In this document: positions 17,750-30,446 of the stretch, in pieces
Numbering within the stretch: position 1 is the first letter of the stretch
Layout of the letters: every line of letters starts with the position of its first letter
Source: Tetranychus cinnabarinus
Taxonomy: Eukaryota; Arthropoda; Arachnida; Trombidiformes; Tetranychidae
DNA: 64,000 bases
Assembly (NCBI GenBank): GCA_022266195.1
Contig: WHVY01000008.1
Coordinates: 1,426,001-1,490,000, forward strand
Direction: 5' to 3'
Made by a program: the position numbers and the translations under genes
Notes under the pieces: generated by a model
The model's database searches: none
Told to the model about the DNA's origin: nothing
The model's input: the letters and a program-made list of their open reading frames with translations, nothing else

Positions 17750-20700
17750 ATCAAAATTGGATCCAAAATTGATCGTGACTTATCAAAGAAATCAGTGAAT
17801 CGGTTGATTTTAATCAATGTTGATGGTAAAGTTCAATATTTGATGAGTTAATAAGATTAATTTAACAGCAAAAACAGGAGGTGAAACAAGGGAAAAAAGA
17901 GGCAAAGGAGCAACAGAAAAGTTTCAAGATGGAAACAGTGAAAATGTTCAAGAGGCAACAAACGAGATTTATGATCAGTGTTAATAAATGTAACAGGTAC
18001 AAAAAGAAGGACTAGGAAAGAGATAATGACGATAATGGCGATGATATGGAATGGAACGTGTAAAGAAATGAAGAACAAGAAAGTTTGCCTTTCAAGTTAC
18101 AAGGTACTATGGAGATGACTTGATTCGGGCTATCCTAACATTCTCGTGGTGCATTAGATGAAAAGAAGGAGAGAGTCTCGAGATGATGATAAATGAAGAA
18201 AAAGGGAGAAGAAGAGGATAAAATGAAACTTTTAGCATGCGTGTGAGTCAATATCTCACCTTGCCTATGTAGGATAATGTTTATAACTCTGCGCTGATGG
18301 TGAATGAAGGTCCATCAGTTGCATCCATTTAAACTGATCAAGATTAACCCTGCCTGTGCACAGAGAGGGGCTTTTTTTGCTCGCTGCTTTATGGGAATTC
18401 ACAGGGAAGAGCCTTGACATTATTTGGCCTTTTAAATGCATTGATAGAAACGTTATATATCGGCTATTATCGAGCGCATGCACCTTTATATAACAACCCT
18501 CATCATCAACATCAACATCATAAACAATCATCGACTATTTGTCATTATTTAACTTCATCATTTAATTTTCATCATTAGTAACCCAACTCTCAACATCATG
18601 AGCTGACAGTGTTGATGGGATCCCGATTATTGGTCAATATTTTTCTTTACGTTAAACAATATTTAACACATTTTCTGGTTTCTTTTTTAGACTGGTTCCG
18701 GTTCCTCGTGAATAGTCAACTTATTGATTCAATCTGGGCCCCCGCATGATGAGGATGATGATAAACAAGATGATCAACAGCAGCCTGATCAACTGAATTA
18801 TGTTCATAAATTTGAGATGGAAAGAGGAGTCTGGTTAAATGAGATTGCAATTGAAAAACATATGCTTATGAATTACCAGTAAAAACAACTTGTAACTACA
18901 CCTTATGTTGGAAGAGGAAAATGAGAACAGCCAAAGAAGAGAGAAAAGAGGAGAGAAAGAAGATGAAGATATGATATAAAAAAAAGAAGTGAGTAAAACA
19001 TGCTGTTAACATCCCACATGAATTGAATCAATTGGAACCAGTATAATTGAGTGTTAGCATTAACTTTATGAATGTCGTCCGATGCAACGATTTTTTTTCT
19101 AATAACACTTTACCTTATTATTTCTTTACATATCCAATGTTGATTTAACTTGGACTCTTTGTGCTCCTTTTTTTCTTCCTCTTTCATCTTTCTCTCTCTC
19201 TTCTTTTTGCATGCGTGTGTTCACGTTGATGATATTAAATGATGAGGACTTAGCATGAGACTTCAATAGAAAATCACATAGATTTTCATTCTTTTTTAGA
19301 AGAGAGGAAGAAGAAGAAAAGAAGGAAAATAGAGTATAAGAATTGTTACCTACAGAGAGAATGAGTATTCCATTTGATTCTGTTACATTCATGATTCTGG
19401 GTGAGATGAAAACAAAGAGAGAGAGAAAGAGATTGTCTTTCCTAGTTTTTCCTTGTTTCTTTCATGTTATCAACAGAATTGATATCGATCGAGGTTACGT
19501 TAGGTAAAAGGAGCACAATCAACAGATTATTTATTCCTTAAGAGTTTCAGGTTCAACCACATGATGATTCAATCAGATTGAGAACAACTAGTTTCTCATT
19601 TGATTTGTTGATTTCTTTCTCTTTCTCTCTTTCTCTCACTTTCTTCAAGTAAACACATTATTGACCCAACATAGAGTCAATTAATTTAATCATTGTTACC
19701 TTGGATGATAGTTAGTGTTCAGTTTATTTGTGCTAATGTACAATGTTACAGACTTGGATTTAGATACATTATTTAAGGTTATTCCGGTGATTAAAGTCAC
19801 ATTTACCAGTATAATAGGATTTATCCGAGTTTAAAGATGAAACATTTTTCAAGTGAAAAAATTGTTATCAAATAAATATAAATATTGAAATTTTTATATT
19901 GTTTTCACTAATTTTCATCACAATTTATATTGAAAGTAAAGGGATGAAACAGTCTTATATCACAAATGTTTATTATTGATTATGTCGTGGTTAAGGTTTA
20001 ATAAGAGCAAATTTGAGGGTAAAAAAGCTTACTTTTACTATGAAAGAAATTATGAAAGACTTTTTAAATCACAATGTTGATACAATTGAATTGAATTGGT
20101 AGCCTTGAATCGGATAACAATGTGATGGGAAAAATACATTTAATCGTAATAAATGCTTAAAATAAAAACAAAGATAAATTGTCCAGGAGTCAAAAGCAAA
20201 AAAGATATTATGAAACAAAAAACAAGATTAAACAGTTTATAAAATGGTAAAAGCCAATTGTAATTAAAACAGTGACCAGGCTGTAACAAAACAATTGGAA
20301 ATATATTCAACTAACAACCTTATTCAAAGGTAACTATTCAATATAATGATCATGAAACAATCTTGACTTTTTTCTCAATTCCTTATTAAAATTAATGTAA
20401 AAATGAAAATTATTAAAGATTGTTCAGGCTTTTCATTGGAAGCTTGTTAGACAAAAAAAGTCACAGTTTGAGTAAAGTTTCTCATTTATCAAAACTAGCA
20501 AAAATACTAATATTAAACTAATGGTTGAACGGATAAGCTGAGCATTTAGTATTCAAATATGGCATAGATTATAATTACTAAATAGCTGTTTGAAACTTTG
20601 TAATAGTAATTAAACAAGTGATGATCATTTTAAGCTCTATAATTGTCACGTCTTGACATACCAATAATAGGATAACTGAATCTTGTAAAATGCCAAAAAA

Positions 20701-20787
20701 ATCTTGAATCAGTCATATGACTATATGGTGTGATTTGTGTGAACATTGATGTTTGCTGAGATTATTGGCTGTTGTTTGTCTATTTTT
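17750..20787. other. 5' region of the NOL4-like gene and intergenic DNA down to pyruvate carboxylase
   Basis: No supported exon. A promoter candidate sits at 18484-18492. Purine-rich and CT-rich runs occur around 18900-18975, 19140-19210 and 19620-19650. The part nearest 20787 is presumably the 3' UTR and flank of pyruvate carboxylase. Confidence 0.6.
18484..18492 (-). promoter_or_regulatory. Candidate TATA box for the NOL4-like gene
   Basis: The minus strand reads TATATAAAGGTGCATGCGC, a strong TATA match followed by locally GC-richer sequence in an AT-rich neighbourhood. It lies about 740 bp upstream of the NOL4-like ATG, leaving room for a long 5' UTR or a UTR intron. This is inference from sequence alone. 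Confidence 0.35.
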
Positions 20788-23700
20788 TTATTCATCAACT
20801 GGATCAATCTCCATTAATAAATCTCCTGCTTCCAATTTCATATCTTTTTGAGCAAGTACTTTTCGCACGGTTCCAGCAATCGGGGATTGAACGACCATTT
20901 CCATTTTCATGGCACTTAAAACAAGTAAAGGTTCACCTTTGCCAACTTTATCACCTTCAGCCACTTTCAGTGAGATCACAGTTCCAGGCATAGGAGCACC
21001 AATTTGATCTTTGGCTCCTTTTATAGCTTTAGGGTTAGTAACAATCTCCTGATGAGAAAAGATGATAAAAAAATGATAAATGATAATTATCAATGAACGA
21101 TAAGATTGAGATAAAATGAAAATTAATTGTGAAGTAATCACAGCTTGTTTACCTCAGAAACAGATTTATCCTTGACTAGAACTGTTCGCAATTGACCGTT
21201 GAGCTCGAAAAACACTTCACGCATACCTTGTTTATTAAGAGTCTCGGAAACAGCTAAAGTTTTAATATGCAAAGTTTTTCCTTTTTCAATTACAACCTGT
21301 GATAAGAAAAAATGAATAGATTAAAATTTGAAATATTTAGATCATGCAATGAATGGAGTGATAGTGAAATTATCATGAAATGATGTATGATTTGAAATAT
21401 TATGAAATAATATACAGAAAAGCATATTCACCTCAAACTCCTCTCCAACTCGAGGTCCTTCCAAAAATATTCTAGTATCTAGAAGACTAACTGGACCGAA
21501 TTCATTTCTAAATGAAATGAAATCATCAGTAACTTTTGGATATAAAGCTGAACTGATCACATCAGTATCAGTGATTGGTGTTCCGTGTTTTTCAGCCAAT
21601 TGATCTTTAAGCTGAACAAAATTTAATGGAGCCAAGTGTTCGCCAGGTCTACCAGTGATTGGATTTAAACCTTTCAGAATCTTAAATAAAAAGAAAACGA
21701 TTTGATAAGTAAATAAAAAGACCAAAAATTGTAAAAATTAGATTTACCTTGGATCGGAGAGGCTCAGGAAAACCTCCATAAGGTTCACCAATGAAACCCT
21801 GCATAAATTCAACAACTGAACTAGGGAAACTTAATTCGCCAGCCTTTTCTTCAACCTCTTTGGCATTTAGTTTATTTTGTACCATGAATTGTGCTAAGTC
21901 TCCAACAACCTTTGAGGAAGGAGTAACTTTGATGATATCACCAAGAAGCATATTAGCTTCTTTATAAGCTTTTTTGACCTTTTCAAATTGGTCCTCTAAA
22001 CCAAGAGAATAAGCTTGAAATTGTAAATTCGTATATTGACCACCAGGAATCTCATTCTCGTATACATCGGCATTACCACTTTTCATAGTGACGGCACATT
22101 CAAAAGGAGCATAAAGTGTTCTCGTTTGTTCCCAGTAAGCTGAATACTCGCTGACATTGTTCAAAGTCAAACCGGTATCTAGAGGAGTTCCTTGAAGTGA
22201 TGCCACTAAAGCACCCATACTTGGTTGAGAAGTCATTCCTGACATTGAATCAACAGCAACATCAACAATATCGGCTCCTGCTTCAGCACAAGCCAACATA
22301 GAAGCAATTGCAGCACCAGCAGTGTCATGAGTGTGAATGTGAATAGGTATGTCAGGGTGACGATCTCGCAGAGCAGTGACCAACAAGCGAGCAGCCTGTG
22401 GTTTAAGAAGTCCAGCCATATCCTTGATACAAAGTATATGTGTACCAGCTTTGACAATTTCATCAGACAATTTTAAATAATAATCAAGATTGTATTTAGT
22501 CTTAGCAGGATTTGACACATCACCAGTGTATGATATAGCCCCTTCAACAACTCCTCCAGCTGAACCAGCAGCTTCCATACCAATGAAAATGTTAGGTAAA
22601 TAGTTGAGAGAGTCAAAAACTCTGAAAATATCCATTCCACACTGTTTGGCAGTTTCACAGAAACGAAAGACTAAATTGTCAGGGTAAGATGTATACCCAA
22701 CAGCATTGGCACCTCTTAATAACATTTGAAAAGGAATGTTTGGAATAAGATTTCTCATTTTCACCAATCTTTCCCATGGATCTTCATGAAGAAATCTCAT
22801 ACTCACATCAAAAGTCGCACCACCCCAGTTCTCAAGAATGGCAAGTGTATTCAATTTTTGTGAAACAAAAGGAGAGATTCGGAGAAGATCATGTGTTCTA
22901 ACTCGGGTTGCTAACAAAGATTGATGAGCATCTCTAAAAGTTGTATCCATTAAAAGTAGATTTCGATTTTCTCTAATAGCTTTGGCGAATCCTTCTGGGC
23001 CCTTTTCTTTAAGAATGTTTCTCCAACCTTTAACATCTTCATTGTCAACACTTGTTTCAGGAACGTGAGGAATGATGTTGGCAGGTTTCAAATTAGTTGA
23101 AAATGGAGTCATCGGTCCATTTACCATAACATTGGACAGGTAATGGAGTAGTCTCTGTGCTCGATTCTGGCTGGGTTTGAAATCAAACAGTTGTGGGTTA
23201 TCATCAATAAAGTAAGTGTCACAAGTTCCAGCAGCAAATTTTGGATGCTCCAAAAGGTTAACTAGAAAAGGTATATTGGTTTTCACACCACGCACACGAA
23301 ATTCTCGTAGTGCTCTCAACATTTTCTTGGAAGATGATTTAAGATTGTTTGCATGAGCAATAACTTTGACCAATAGAGAGTCATAATAGGGCGAAATAAG
23401 AGCACCTGCATAGGCTGAAGCACTATCCAAACGAATACCAAAACCTTCACCGCATCTGAACACTTCAAGCCTTCCTGAATCTGGTTGAAAGCTTTTAGCA
23501 GGATCCTCCGTTGTGATTCTGCATTGTATGGCACATCCATTTACTTTGATCTCATCTTGTCTTAAGTTCAATTCATCAAGCTTGAAACCTTCTGTAATCC
23601 TAATTTGAGATTGAACCAGATCAACCCCGGTGATCTCTTCAGTAACAGTGTGTTCAACTTGCAAACGAGCATTAACTTCAATGAAATAATAATTTCCTTG

Positions 23701-24761
23701 TTGATCCAACAGAAATTCGACTGTACCAGCATTTTGATAACCAACATGACGAGCAATCTTTAGAGCATCAGAAAGCATTGATTGTCTAATTACCGGATCA
23801 AGATTTGGAGATGGAGCAATCTCAACAATTTTTTGATGCCTCCTTTGGACGGAACAATCTCTTTCATATAAATGCACAATATTACCATAATTGTCACCCA
23901 AAATTTGTACTTCAATATGTCGAGGTTTCTCAATGAATCTCTCTATGAACATGGCCCCATTACCAAAAGCAGCCAAAGCTTCGGAGCTGGCACGAATGAA
24001 GTTTTCTTCGACTTCTTCCATTGTTTTAACAACCCTCATACCACGTCCACCACCACCATAAGCAGCTTTAAAAATAACTGGTAAACCATTTTCTTTAACA
24101 AATTTTACAACTTCGTCAACTTGAGTCACTGGATTATCAGATCCTGGAACAACTCGAACACCAGCAGCTATCGCTGCTTTTCTTGCTTCAACTTTATCAC
24201 CCATTTGTGCCATAACAGTGGGCGATGGTCCAATAAATTTGATTCCAGCATCTTGGCAGGCTTGAGCAAAATCAGACCTTTCTGATAGGAAACCATAACC
24301 AGGGTGAATGGCATCGACATGATTGTCCCTAGAAATTTTTATAATTTCAGGAATATTTAGATATGCTTGAACCGGTGGAAGACCTTGCCCAATCAGATAA
24401 GCTTCATCGGCTTTCTGTCGATGCATATGCATCTTATCTTGTTCCGAATAAACGGCAACTGATCTAATACCCAATTCATTTAAAGCTCTAAACACTCTGA
24501 TGGCGATCTCACCTGATAACAAATAGTTGGAAAATAGTCCGTGAGAGTCGAAAAAAATCAAAAACAACAATAATTATGAAATAATAACAGAAAATTGACC
24601 TTCAAGAAAAAAAAGAAGATAACAAAAAAATGAACATTACCTCTATTAGCAACCAAAACTTTCCTCAAATTTGCTTTATCGGAGTAATGATGATTCTGGA
24701 TTGTCATCCATTGTTTTAAACTGTGCTGTCTTAAATTTATCAATCTAAAACATAAAGACAT
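20788..24761 (-). CDS. PC: Pyruvate carboxylase, mitochondrial (complete, 5 exons)
   Basis: It carboxylates pyruvate to oxaloacetate using ATP, bicarbonate and biotin in the mitochondrial matrix, feeding the TCA cycle and gluconeogenesis. Exons on the minus strand are 24761-24641, 24512-21748, 21680-21432, 21296-21153 and 21048-20788. All have GT-AG borders and join in frame to about 1180 residues, the normal length. The N-terminus (basic, hydroxylated, no acids) fits a mitochondrial transit peptide, followed by KVLVANRG at the exon 1/2 joint. The biotin carboxylase/ATP-grasp part shows KAAYGGGGRGMRVV and FIEVNARLQVEHTVTEE. The carboxyltransferase part shows LLMDTTFRDAHQSLLATRVR and HIHTHDTAGAA. 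The C-terminal biotinyl domain has SAMKMEM with the biotin lysine. Introns of about 70-130 nt are typical for this window. Confidence 0.97.
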
Positions 24762-26009
24762 GATTGCTTGAAGTGGAGCTAGTAACTAATTAAAACGAAA
24801 AATCAAAACATATTCTTGTTTGAAGCAGACAAAACATGTGATACCTTCAAGTTATCTCAAACATTCTTAGCCCCTCCTATAGCAAAGTGCAACAAAATTC
24901 AAATGTTAGAAGCAATGATCGAGTAATGGATTCAATGATAAGTCAAACGAAAGCCTAAAACATATAATTTTTCGCACTAATTTGAAAAATTAACAATCAA
25001 AATTAGTGGGGAAAATTTTAAAACTAAATTATTCAATGAAAAGCCAAATCTTTTACAATGAGACAACAATCAAATCGACTTTGCCAAAGATCTTTAACGT
25101 TTCTTGTCTGTAATCATTGATATATTGATCAATGATATGAGTTTCATTGGCTTATCCAATTTTCAGCTCAATTCCAAATAATCTTTACCACGTTCATATT
25201 AATAATAAAGTTATATTATGTCAATTCATACTCTCGCATTTTGATAAGAAAAAAGGATTTCTAGCAAAATCTTACAGATTTATCCATTGAATTATCAAGA
25301 AAATACAGATTTGTGATATAAAAATTGAAAAAAGGAAACATTGTTGATAAACCTTTGAAAATGATCAGAGAGATCAAAAAAGGACTCAGACCGATCCTCA
25401 TGCGATTGCCGTTTCTGTTTGATTTTCACTTTACTGGATCAACCTTTCCCTTGAACCATTTGGTAAAAGTCGCAATTCTTATCAGGTCGAGTGATTGAGT
25501 CATGAGTTTTTCCCCATTTCTGTCATAAAATTGACAATTTCACAATTCCTATTGTTGGAATCAAGCAGCATCATTGTAATAAAGATTAGTGCAAAAGTAT
25601 TGAGAAATTCATTTTAATACTGAATTAACTGAACTAATACCGATCTAACTGTATTCATCAGGGTTTGAATAAAACACACAAATCGCTAACCCACTTTGAT
25701 AAGTTATGAGTTTAATAACGATTTCTCAGTAAACATTTCTTTAATAATCAGTTGCCAGATTTTAAACGATTAACATTGAAAAAATTAAGTCATAAGAGAA
25801 GTTAAAGTTTTCATTAATCGTGAATATCTCATAGTGGAAACAAGATACAGAATTGAAATCGACTCTAACTAATCTTCAGTAAATGAACTATGAAATTGTG
25901 ATCTTATTATTATCTTTTTGCCCGTCTTCGAGTGCTCTTGTTGTTTCGAAGACAAAATTTGTAAATGTTCAATTCTCGATACTTTTGCACTAACACTCTG
26001 TAAGCTTTA
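24762..26009. other. Intergenic DNA upstream of pyruvate carboxylase
   Basis: AT-rich, without a recognisable exon on either strand. It presumably carries the 5' UTR and promoter of pyruvate carboxylase next to 24761. No TATA box or other clear element was identified. Confidence 0.6.
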
Positions 26010-26201
26010 TAGAGATGTGCGATATTATCGTTTTCGACGATATTTATCGATATTTCAGCGCTCGATATTTATCGATATTTTTCTCGCCCATTGAAACCAA
26101 TGTTAAATTTCGATAAAAATATCGATAAATATCGATAATTATCGATATTTGGGCCAAATCTTCATATCGATATCGGAAAAAATGGATATCGCACATCACT
26201 A
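26010..26201. mobile_element. hAT-type MITE (192 bp) with 8-bp target duplication
   Basis: Terminal inverted repeats are TAGAGATGTGCGATAT on the left and ATATCGCACATCACTA on the right (one main mismatch). The flanks are an exact 8-bp duplication, AAGCTTTA, at 26002-26009 and 26202-26209. An 8-bp duplication with TA(G)-G-TG ends is characteristic of hAT elements. The interior is built of repeated and inverted TATCGATA/ATATTTATCGATA words and has no coding capacity, so it needs a transposase in trans. Confidence 0.88.
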
Positions 26202-26209
26202 AAGCTTTA

Positions 26210-27770
26210 TTAATACTTGCAACAAAGTTTCAATTTGAAACTTTCAAACAACTCTGTCAGTTTCTCTGCTGATAAAGTCAAATCGATTCTTGGTTCTTCT
26301 ATTATTTTAAATACTGAATCATCTTAATCATGAGCTATATGAGCAAATGAAAAGTCATGGAAATGAAACTGTTGCAATTGAATTTTGAAAAATTAGTCCA
26401 AAACATTACTGTTCATTCCTTATTCACTCAGAATTTGAAAAACTTTACAAATAATAATATTTCAAAACATCTTCACATGTTTGTTGAGTTTATTTGTGCA
26501 TCCAAATGAAATGCTCATCTCAAAGGCTATCATTTTTGAATCTTCCGATTCAGATTCTAGAACTTTTTTACCTTCAATTCTAATTCTTTTTTTCTTCTTC
26601 AAATAAGCATTTCTGACTGATGCACTTTCGTTGAATCAACCTAATAAATGCATAAATATCTTAACAAATGGCTTCATTTGAAAGACAGTTGAAAATAAAC
26701 AGCGCTAGACTCAAACAAGATAACCTAATAATAAAAATATATCACACCACAAAAATGACCTCCAATAAAAATCCAATTTTGACTAACATGGGTCCAGCTT
26801 ATTCCGACTAACAGTTGACTTTTTTGGTCAATTTAGATTGACAAACAATTTTAAACAATTAGTACAATTTTGTAACTTGATTATCGTTGATTACCAAGTG
26901 AAATGAAAATCAATTTTAATTGTCAACAACTCTGGCAAAAATGAGAAAAATGGCAATTCCAATTGTCACACAGTATGGTTATGTTTTGCTAGTTATACAC
27001 TTTTATGTCGTTCTGTTAACTAAGTAAACAATTGGCACCAACTCGAGACAACTTAAGTGTCAACAACGATCTTATTGTACAGTTAGGTCAGTATCGTGAG
27101 TCTAAGACTCGGGCAGTTAAAGTTACAGGTAAAAGTTTAACATATTGGATACAAAATAACAAAAAAGACTGTATTAAAAATATACAAATGAATAACGATT
27201 ATAAAAAAAGTGGAAATAAAGGGAAAGAAATGGTGAGAGATGGTGAGAGAGAGAGAAGATAAGGAAGACAGAGATGAAGAGAGAGAGAAAGATCAGATAA
27301 TGTGTGATTAGAGTTGGAGGAGGAGAGAGAAAGAGAGAGAGATTTGTTTGGACCAAAGAGTAAACAAAGAAGGAGAAGATAAACAGAAAGAGAAAAAGAA
27401 ATGAAATTAAGATAAGCAATGATGATTAGTAAGATGATAAGAGATACAAAGGGAGAGAGAGTGAGAGAGAAAGGTGGAAGATAGAGTGATGAGGGGTTGA
27501 GGGGCTGAGAGAGACAGAGAGACAGAGAGAGAGAAAGAGTGAGAGATTTGCCATTATTGCCCCATTGGAATGTTCATTTCATCTTTGCTCTTTACTTTTT
27601 TTTTGAGTTTGGTTCAGTGTTTTGTATTTTGTGTTTTCTATGTAATATTTTTTATATGTTGTGGTTGGGTTGAATAATTGAAAAAAGTGAAAATCACTTG
27701 TTTTTACTTTTGTGTTTCACCGTTAAGCTTGTTATCTAGTTTGTTTTTACTCGACTTTCGTACTCATTCC
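26210..27770. other. Upstream region of HNF4
   Basis: No supported exon. The last part is purine-rich (see 27233-27545) and probably holds the HNF4 promoter or 5' UTR. The open frame at 27032-27262 runs into the GA repeat and is not convincing. Confidence 0.55.
27233..27545. repeat. GA-rich simple repeat region upstream of HNF4
   Basis: About 300 bp are dominated by GAGA/GAAAGA words on the + strand (for example GAGAGAGAGAGAAGATAAGG). In arthropod promoters such GA tracts can bind GAGA-type factors; that role is inference. It ends about 225 bp before the HNF4 ATG. Confidence 0.7.
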
Positions 27771-30446
27771 ATGATGATGGCCACGTCTAATAATGCCAAT
27801 GTAACCAACACTCCACAATCTTGTGCCATTTGCGGGGATAGAGCCACTGGTAAACATTATGGTGCCTTTAGTTGCGACGGTTGTAAGGTAATTATAACTC
27901 CCATCTCTTTCTATCTCATTATTTCTCTATGGCTAATGTGTATACATTTTGTTTTGTTTCTTACTTTTGCTTATTCTCTTTCTCTTGCCTATTGTTTGCT
28001 TCCATTTTGATTTACTTTTTCTCTTATCTAAAAGGGTTTCTTTCGACGAAGTGTCCGCAAAAGTAACCAATATGCCTGTCGTTTTCAGCGTAATTGTACC
28101 ATTGATAAAGATAAACGTAATCAGTGTCGATTTTGTCGTCTAAGGAAATGTTTTCGAGCTGGTATGAAAAAAGATGGTGAGTCATGAGTTGTTGATTTGT
28201 TATCTTGTTTTGCGGTATAAATAAAAGCGCTAACATTTTGTCTTGTTTTTTTTTCTGCTTCAACTTTTCCGCTCATTTCTTTGGTTGGCTTCCATTTCAT
28301 TTTTGACTTTATTTCAACCCTTGGTTTTGTTTGAAAATTAAGCTGTACAAAATGAACGGGATCGGATCAGTTTAAGGAGATCCAGCATTGATGACGCTCT
28401 TAATAATGGTGGAGCTTCAATACAAACTCTTTACAAAGCTGAAATGCATTCAAGACAGGTAAGTTTATAAACATTTTGCTTCTTCTCTTTGCCCCTTAAT
28501 TACTGTAAATCTCAGTGAACTGAGAAACAAGTGTCTTTACTTTCAAATGTTTTGCTAAAACATTTTCCCTATTGGCCAGTTATTTTCAAGGGAAAGCATA
28601 AAGATAGGCTAAGAGTGTGAAAGGCTATTTTAATGTTATTTTTACGCTAGGCTTGTTTCTCGTCCTTGAACTATTGAAAAACATGGTTAAACTAATTAAC
28701 TTTTGAGCAGTTAAAGTGGTTGTAATTGCTGGGTCTAAGTTAATTTCAATAGAAAACATGCAATGAATTGTCTACTTTAACTTAACAATTAAATCAACAC
28801 TTTACTCAAAACTGTTAATTTGGTGCCAATTGTAACCGAAAGCAAGACGAAAAGCTTACATTACATGAACCGCATTTTTCCATGCCATTTTATTGCACGT
28901 GTAACGTTTTTTATATCTATTTTTGAACGCTCGTGGAAAACAATTACATAGCTTATTGGTATATTGATCTTTAATCAACATCAATCATTAATTTAATGGG
29001 AATAACAAACTAAAACTATTTTGAATCTTGAAGCTAATTAATTTTTTCTTGTTTTTTTCTCAACTTCTCCGTATAGTCTCGTGTATGCAGTCAAGAAACA
29101 TCAATTGGAGATAAAAAGCTGGCCAATATATCAGATGTTTGTGAATCAATGAGAAACCAACTGTTGAATTTGGTTACCTGGGCTAAAGGGATTCCAGCTT
29201 TTCTTGAGTTAGGGGTTGATGATCAAGTGGCTCTATTAAAAGCTCATGCAGGTGAACACTTGCTTCTTGGAGTGGCTCATAGATCTATGCACCTTAAAGA
29301 CTGTCTACTTCTGGGAAATAATTTTATTATACCTCGAAATTCACCTGAAAAGGACATTACCATGATTGGTAATAGAGTGATGGACGAATTGGTCACTGTT
29401 CTTCATGATGTTAACATTGATGATACGGAATTTGCTTGCCTCAAGGCAATTGTTTTCTTCGACCCGAGTAAGCATGTTTTTTACACTTACATCCATCCAT
29501 TCATTGGTGTGCGTATTTTTTAGCCTTTTTTCATCTATCAATCTCTGCCTCTCTCTTTTTTTTCTCATTATTTTCATAATCTATTTAACTGTTTAGGTGC
29601 CAAAGGTTTAACACAACCCTCTAGAATAAAAAATTTACGGACTCAAGTACAAATTAATCTACAAGACTACATTATGGATCACCAATACAATTCTCGTGGA
29701 CGATTTGGTGAAATATTATTGTTATTATCTCCTCTTCAGAGCATTAGTAACCAAATGATTGAACTGATAGATCAATTCACGAAATGTGTTGGTGCAACCA
29801 AAGTAGATGTATTGTTACAAGAAATGCTTCTTGGTAATAGGACAATCGTAAGTCCACCGCATGCAGGAGTTGCTATAAAACCAACACACTCAGCTTGGCA
29901 ACCAACATATCCAAGTGAGTAGATTGGACTTTGAACTCTCATAGTTACAATTGTTTACGTTGAAGATTATCACAAATTTATATGTATAATGTAATTTATA
30001 AATACATTTCTCATTTCTATGAATCACTTTCAGTGCCAATGCCATCTTTAATGCCCAATTATGCAAGTGGACCATCTAATGGTAGCGGTATGGTTATAGA
30101 TGAAGGACCTTCTCATTACGATCCTGGATCTTGCCCTGCTCAACCACCCCAATTAATGGATCTTGATCATCGACTTGCCAATGATGGGCAGCCCGGTTCA
30201 AATGGTCATTCAGACGATTCATTATCTTCTCCAGGAGAAGATATATATTTACCTCCTCCTCCTCCATCAACAGCTCAACCTCATTCTCATGCTCACCATC
30301 AACCTCACCAATCACATCAACAGCATCCACCCCATCAACCTTCACACCAAACTCCTCATCAACCTCACCAACCACACGCATCAACTCAAGTTATTCACCA
30401 AACATCCCAACCTCATCCTGTCCTTTATAAAAGGGAAACTATATAA
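27771..30446 (+). CDS. Hnf4: Hepatocyte nuclear factor 4 (HNF4) nuclear receptor, complete, 6 exons
   Basis: A ligand-regulated transcription factor binding DR1 elements; in arthropods it controls lipid and energy metabolism. Exons are 27771-27887, 28035-28176, 28343-28458, 29077-29467, 29597-29914 and 30034-30446, giving 498 residues in one frame. The DNA-binding domain is intact: CAICGDRATGKHYGAFSCDG with the P-box CDGCK completed across intron 1 by GFFRRS, and the second zinc module CRFCRLRKC-like. The ligand-binding domain has LLKAHAGEHLLLGVAHRS and RGRFGEILLLLSPLQ. The C-terminal F region is unusual: a His/Gln/Pro-rich tract of about 50 residues (HAHHQPHQSHQQHPPHQ...). Three adjacent ATGs open the CDS; vertebrate and insect HNF4 genes often have alternative first exons, and another upstream exon cannot be excluded. 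An AATAAA at about 30716 could end the mRNA. Confidence 0.95.

Noticed and set aside
18265..18531. 88-codon minus-strand ORF upstream of the NOL4-like exon
   Set aside because: It overlaps the candidate promoter and shows no recognisable domain.
27032..27262. 76-codon + strand ORF upstream of HNF4
   Set aside because: It ends in the translated GA repeat and has no domain; no splice link to HNF4 was evident.
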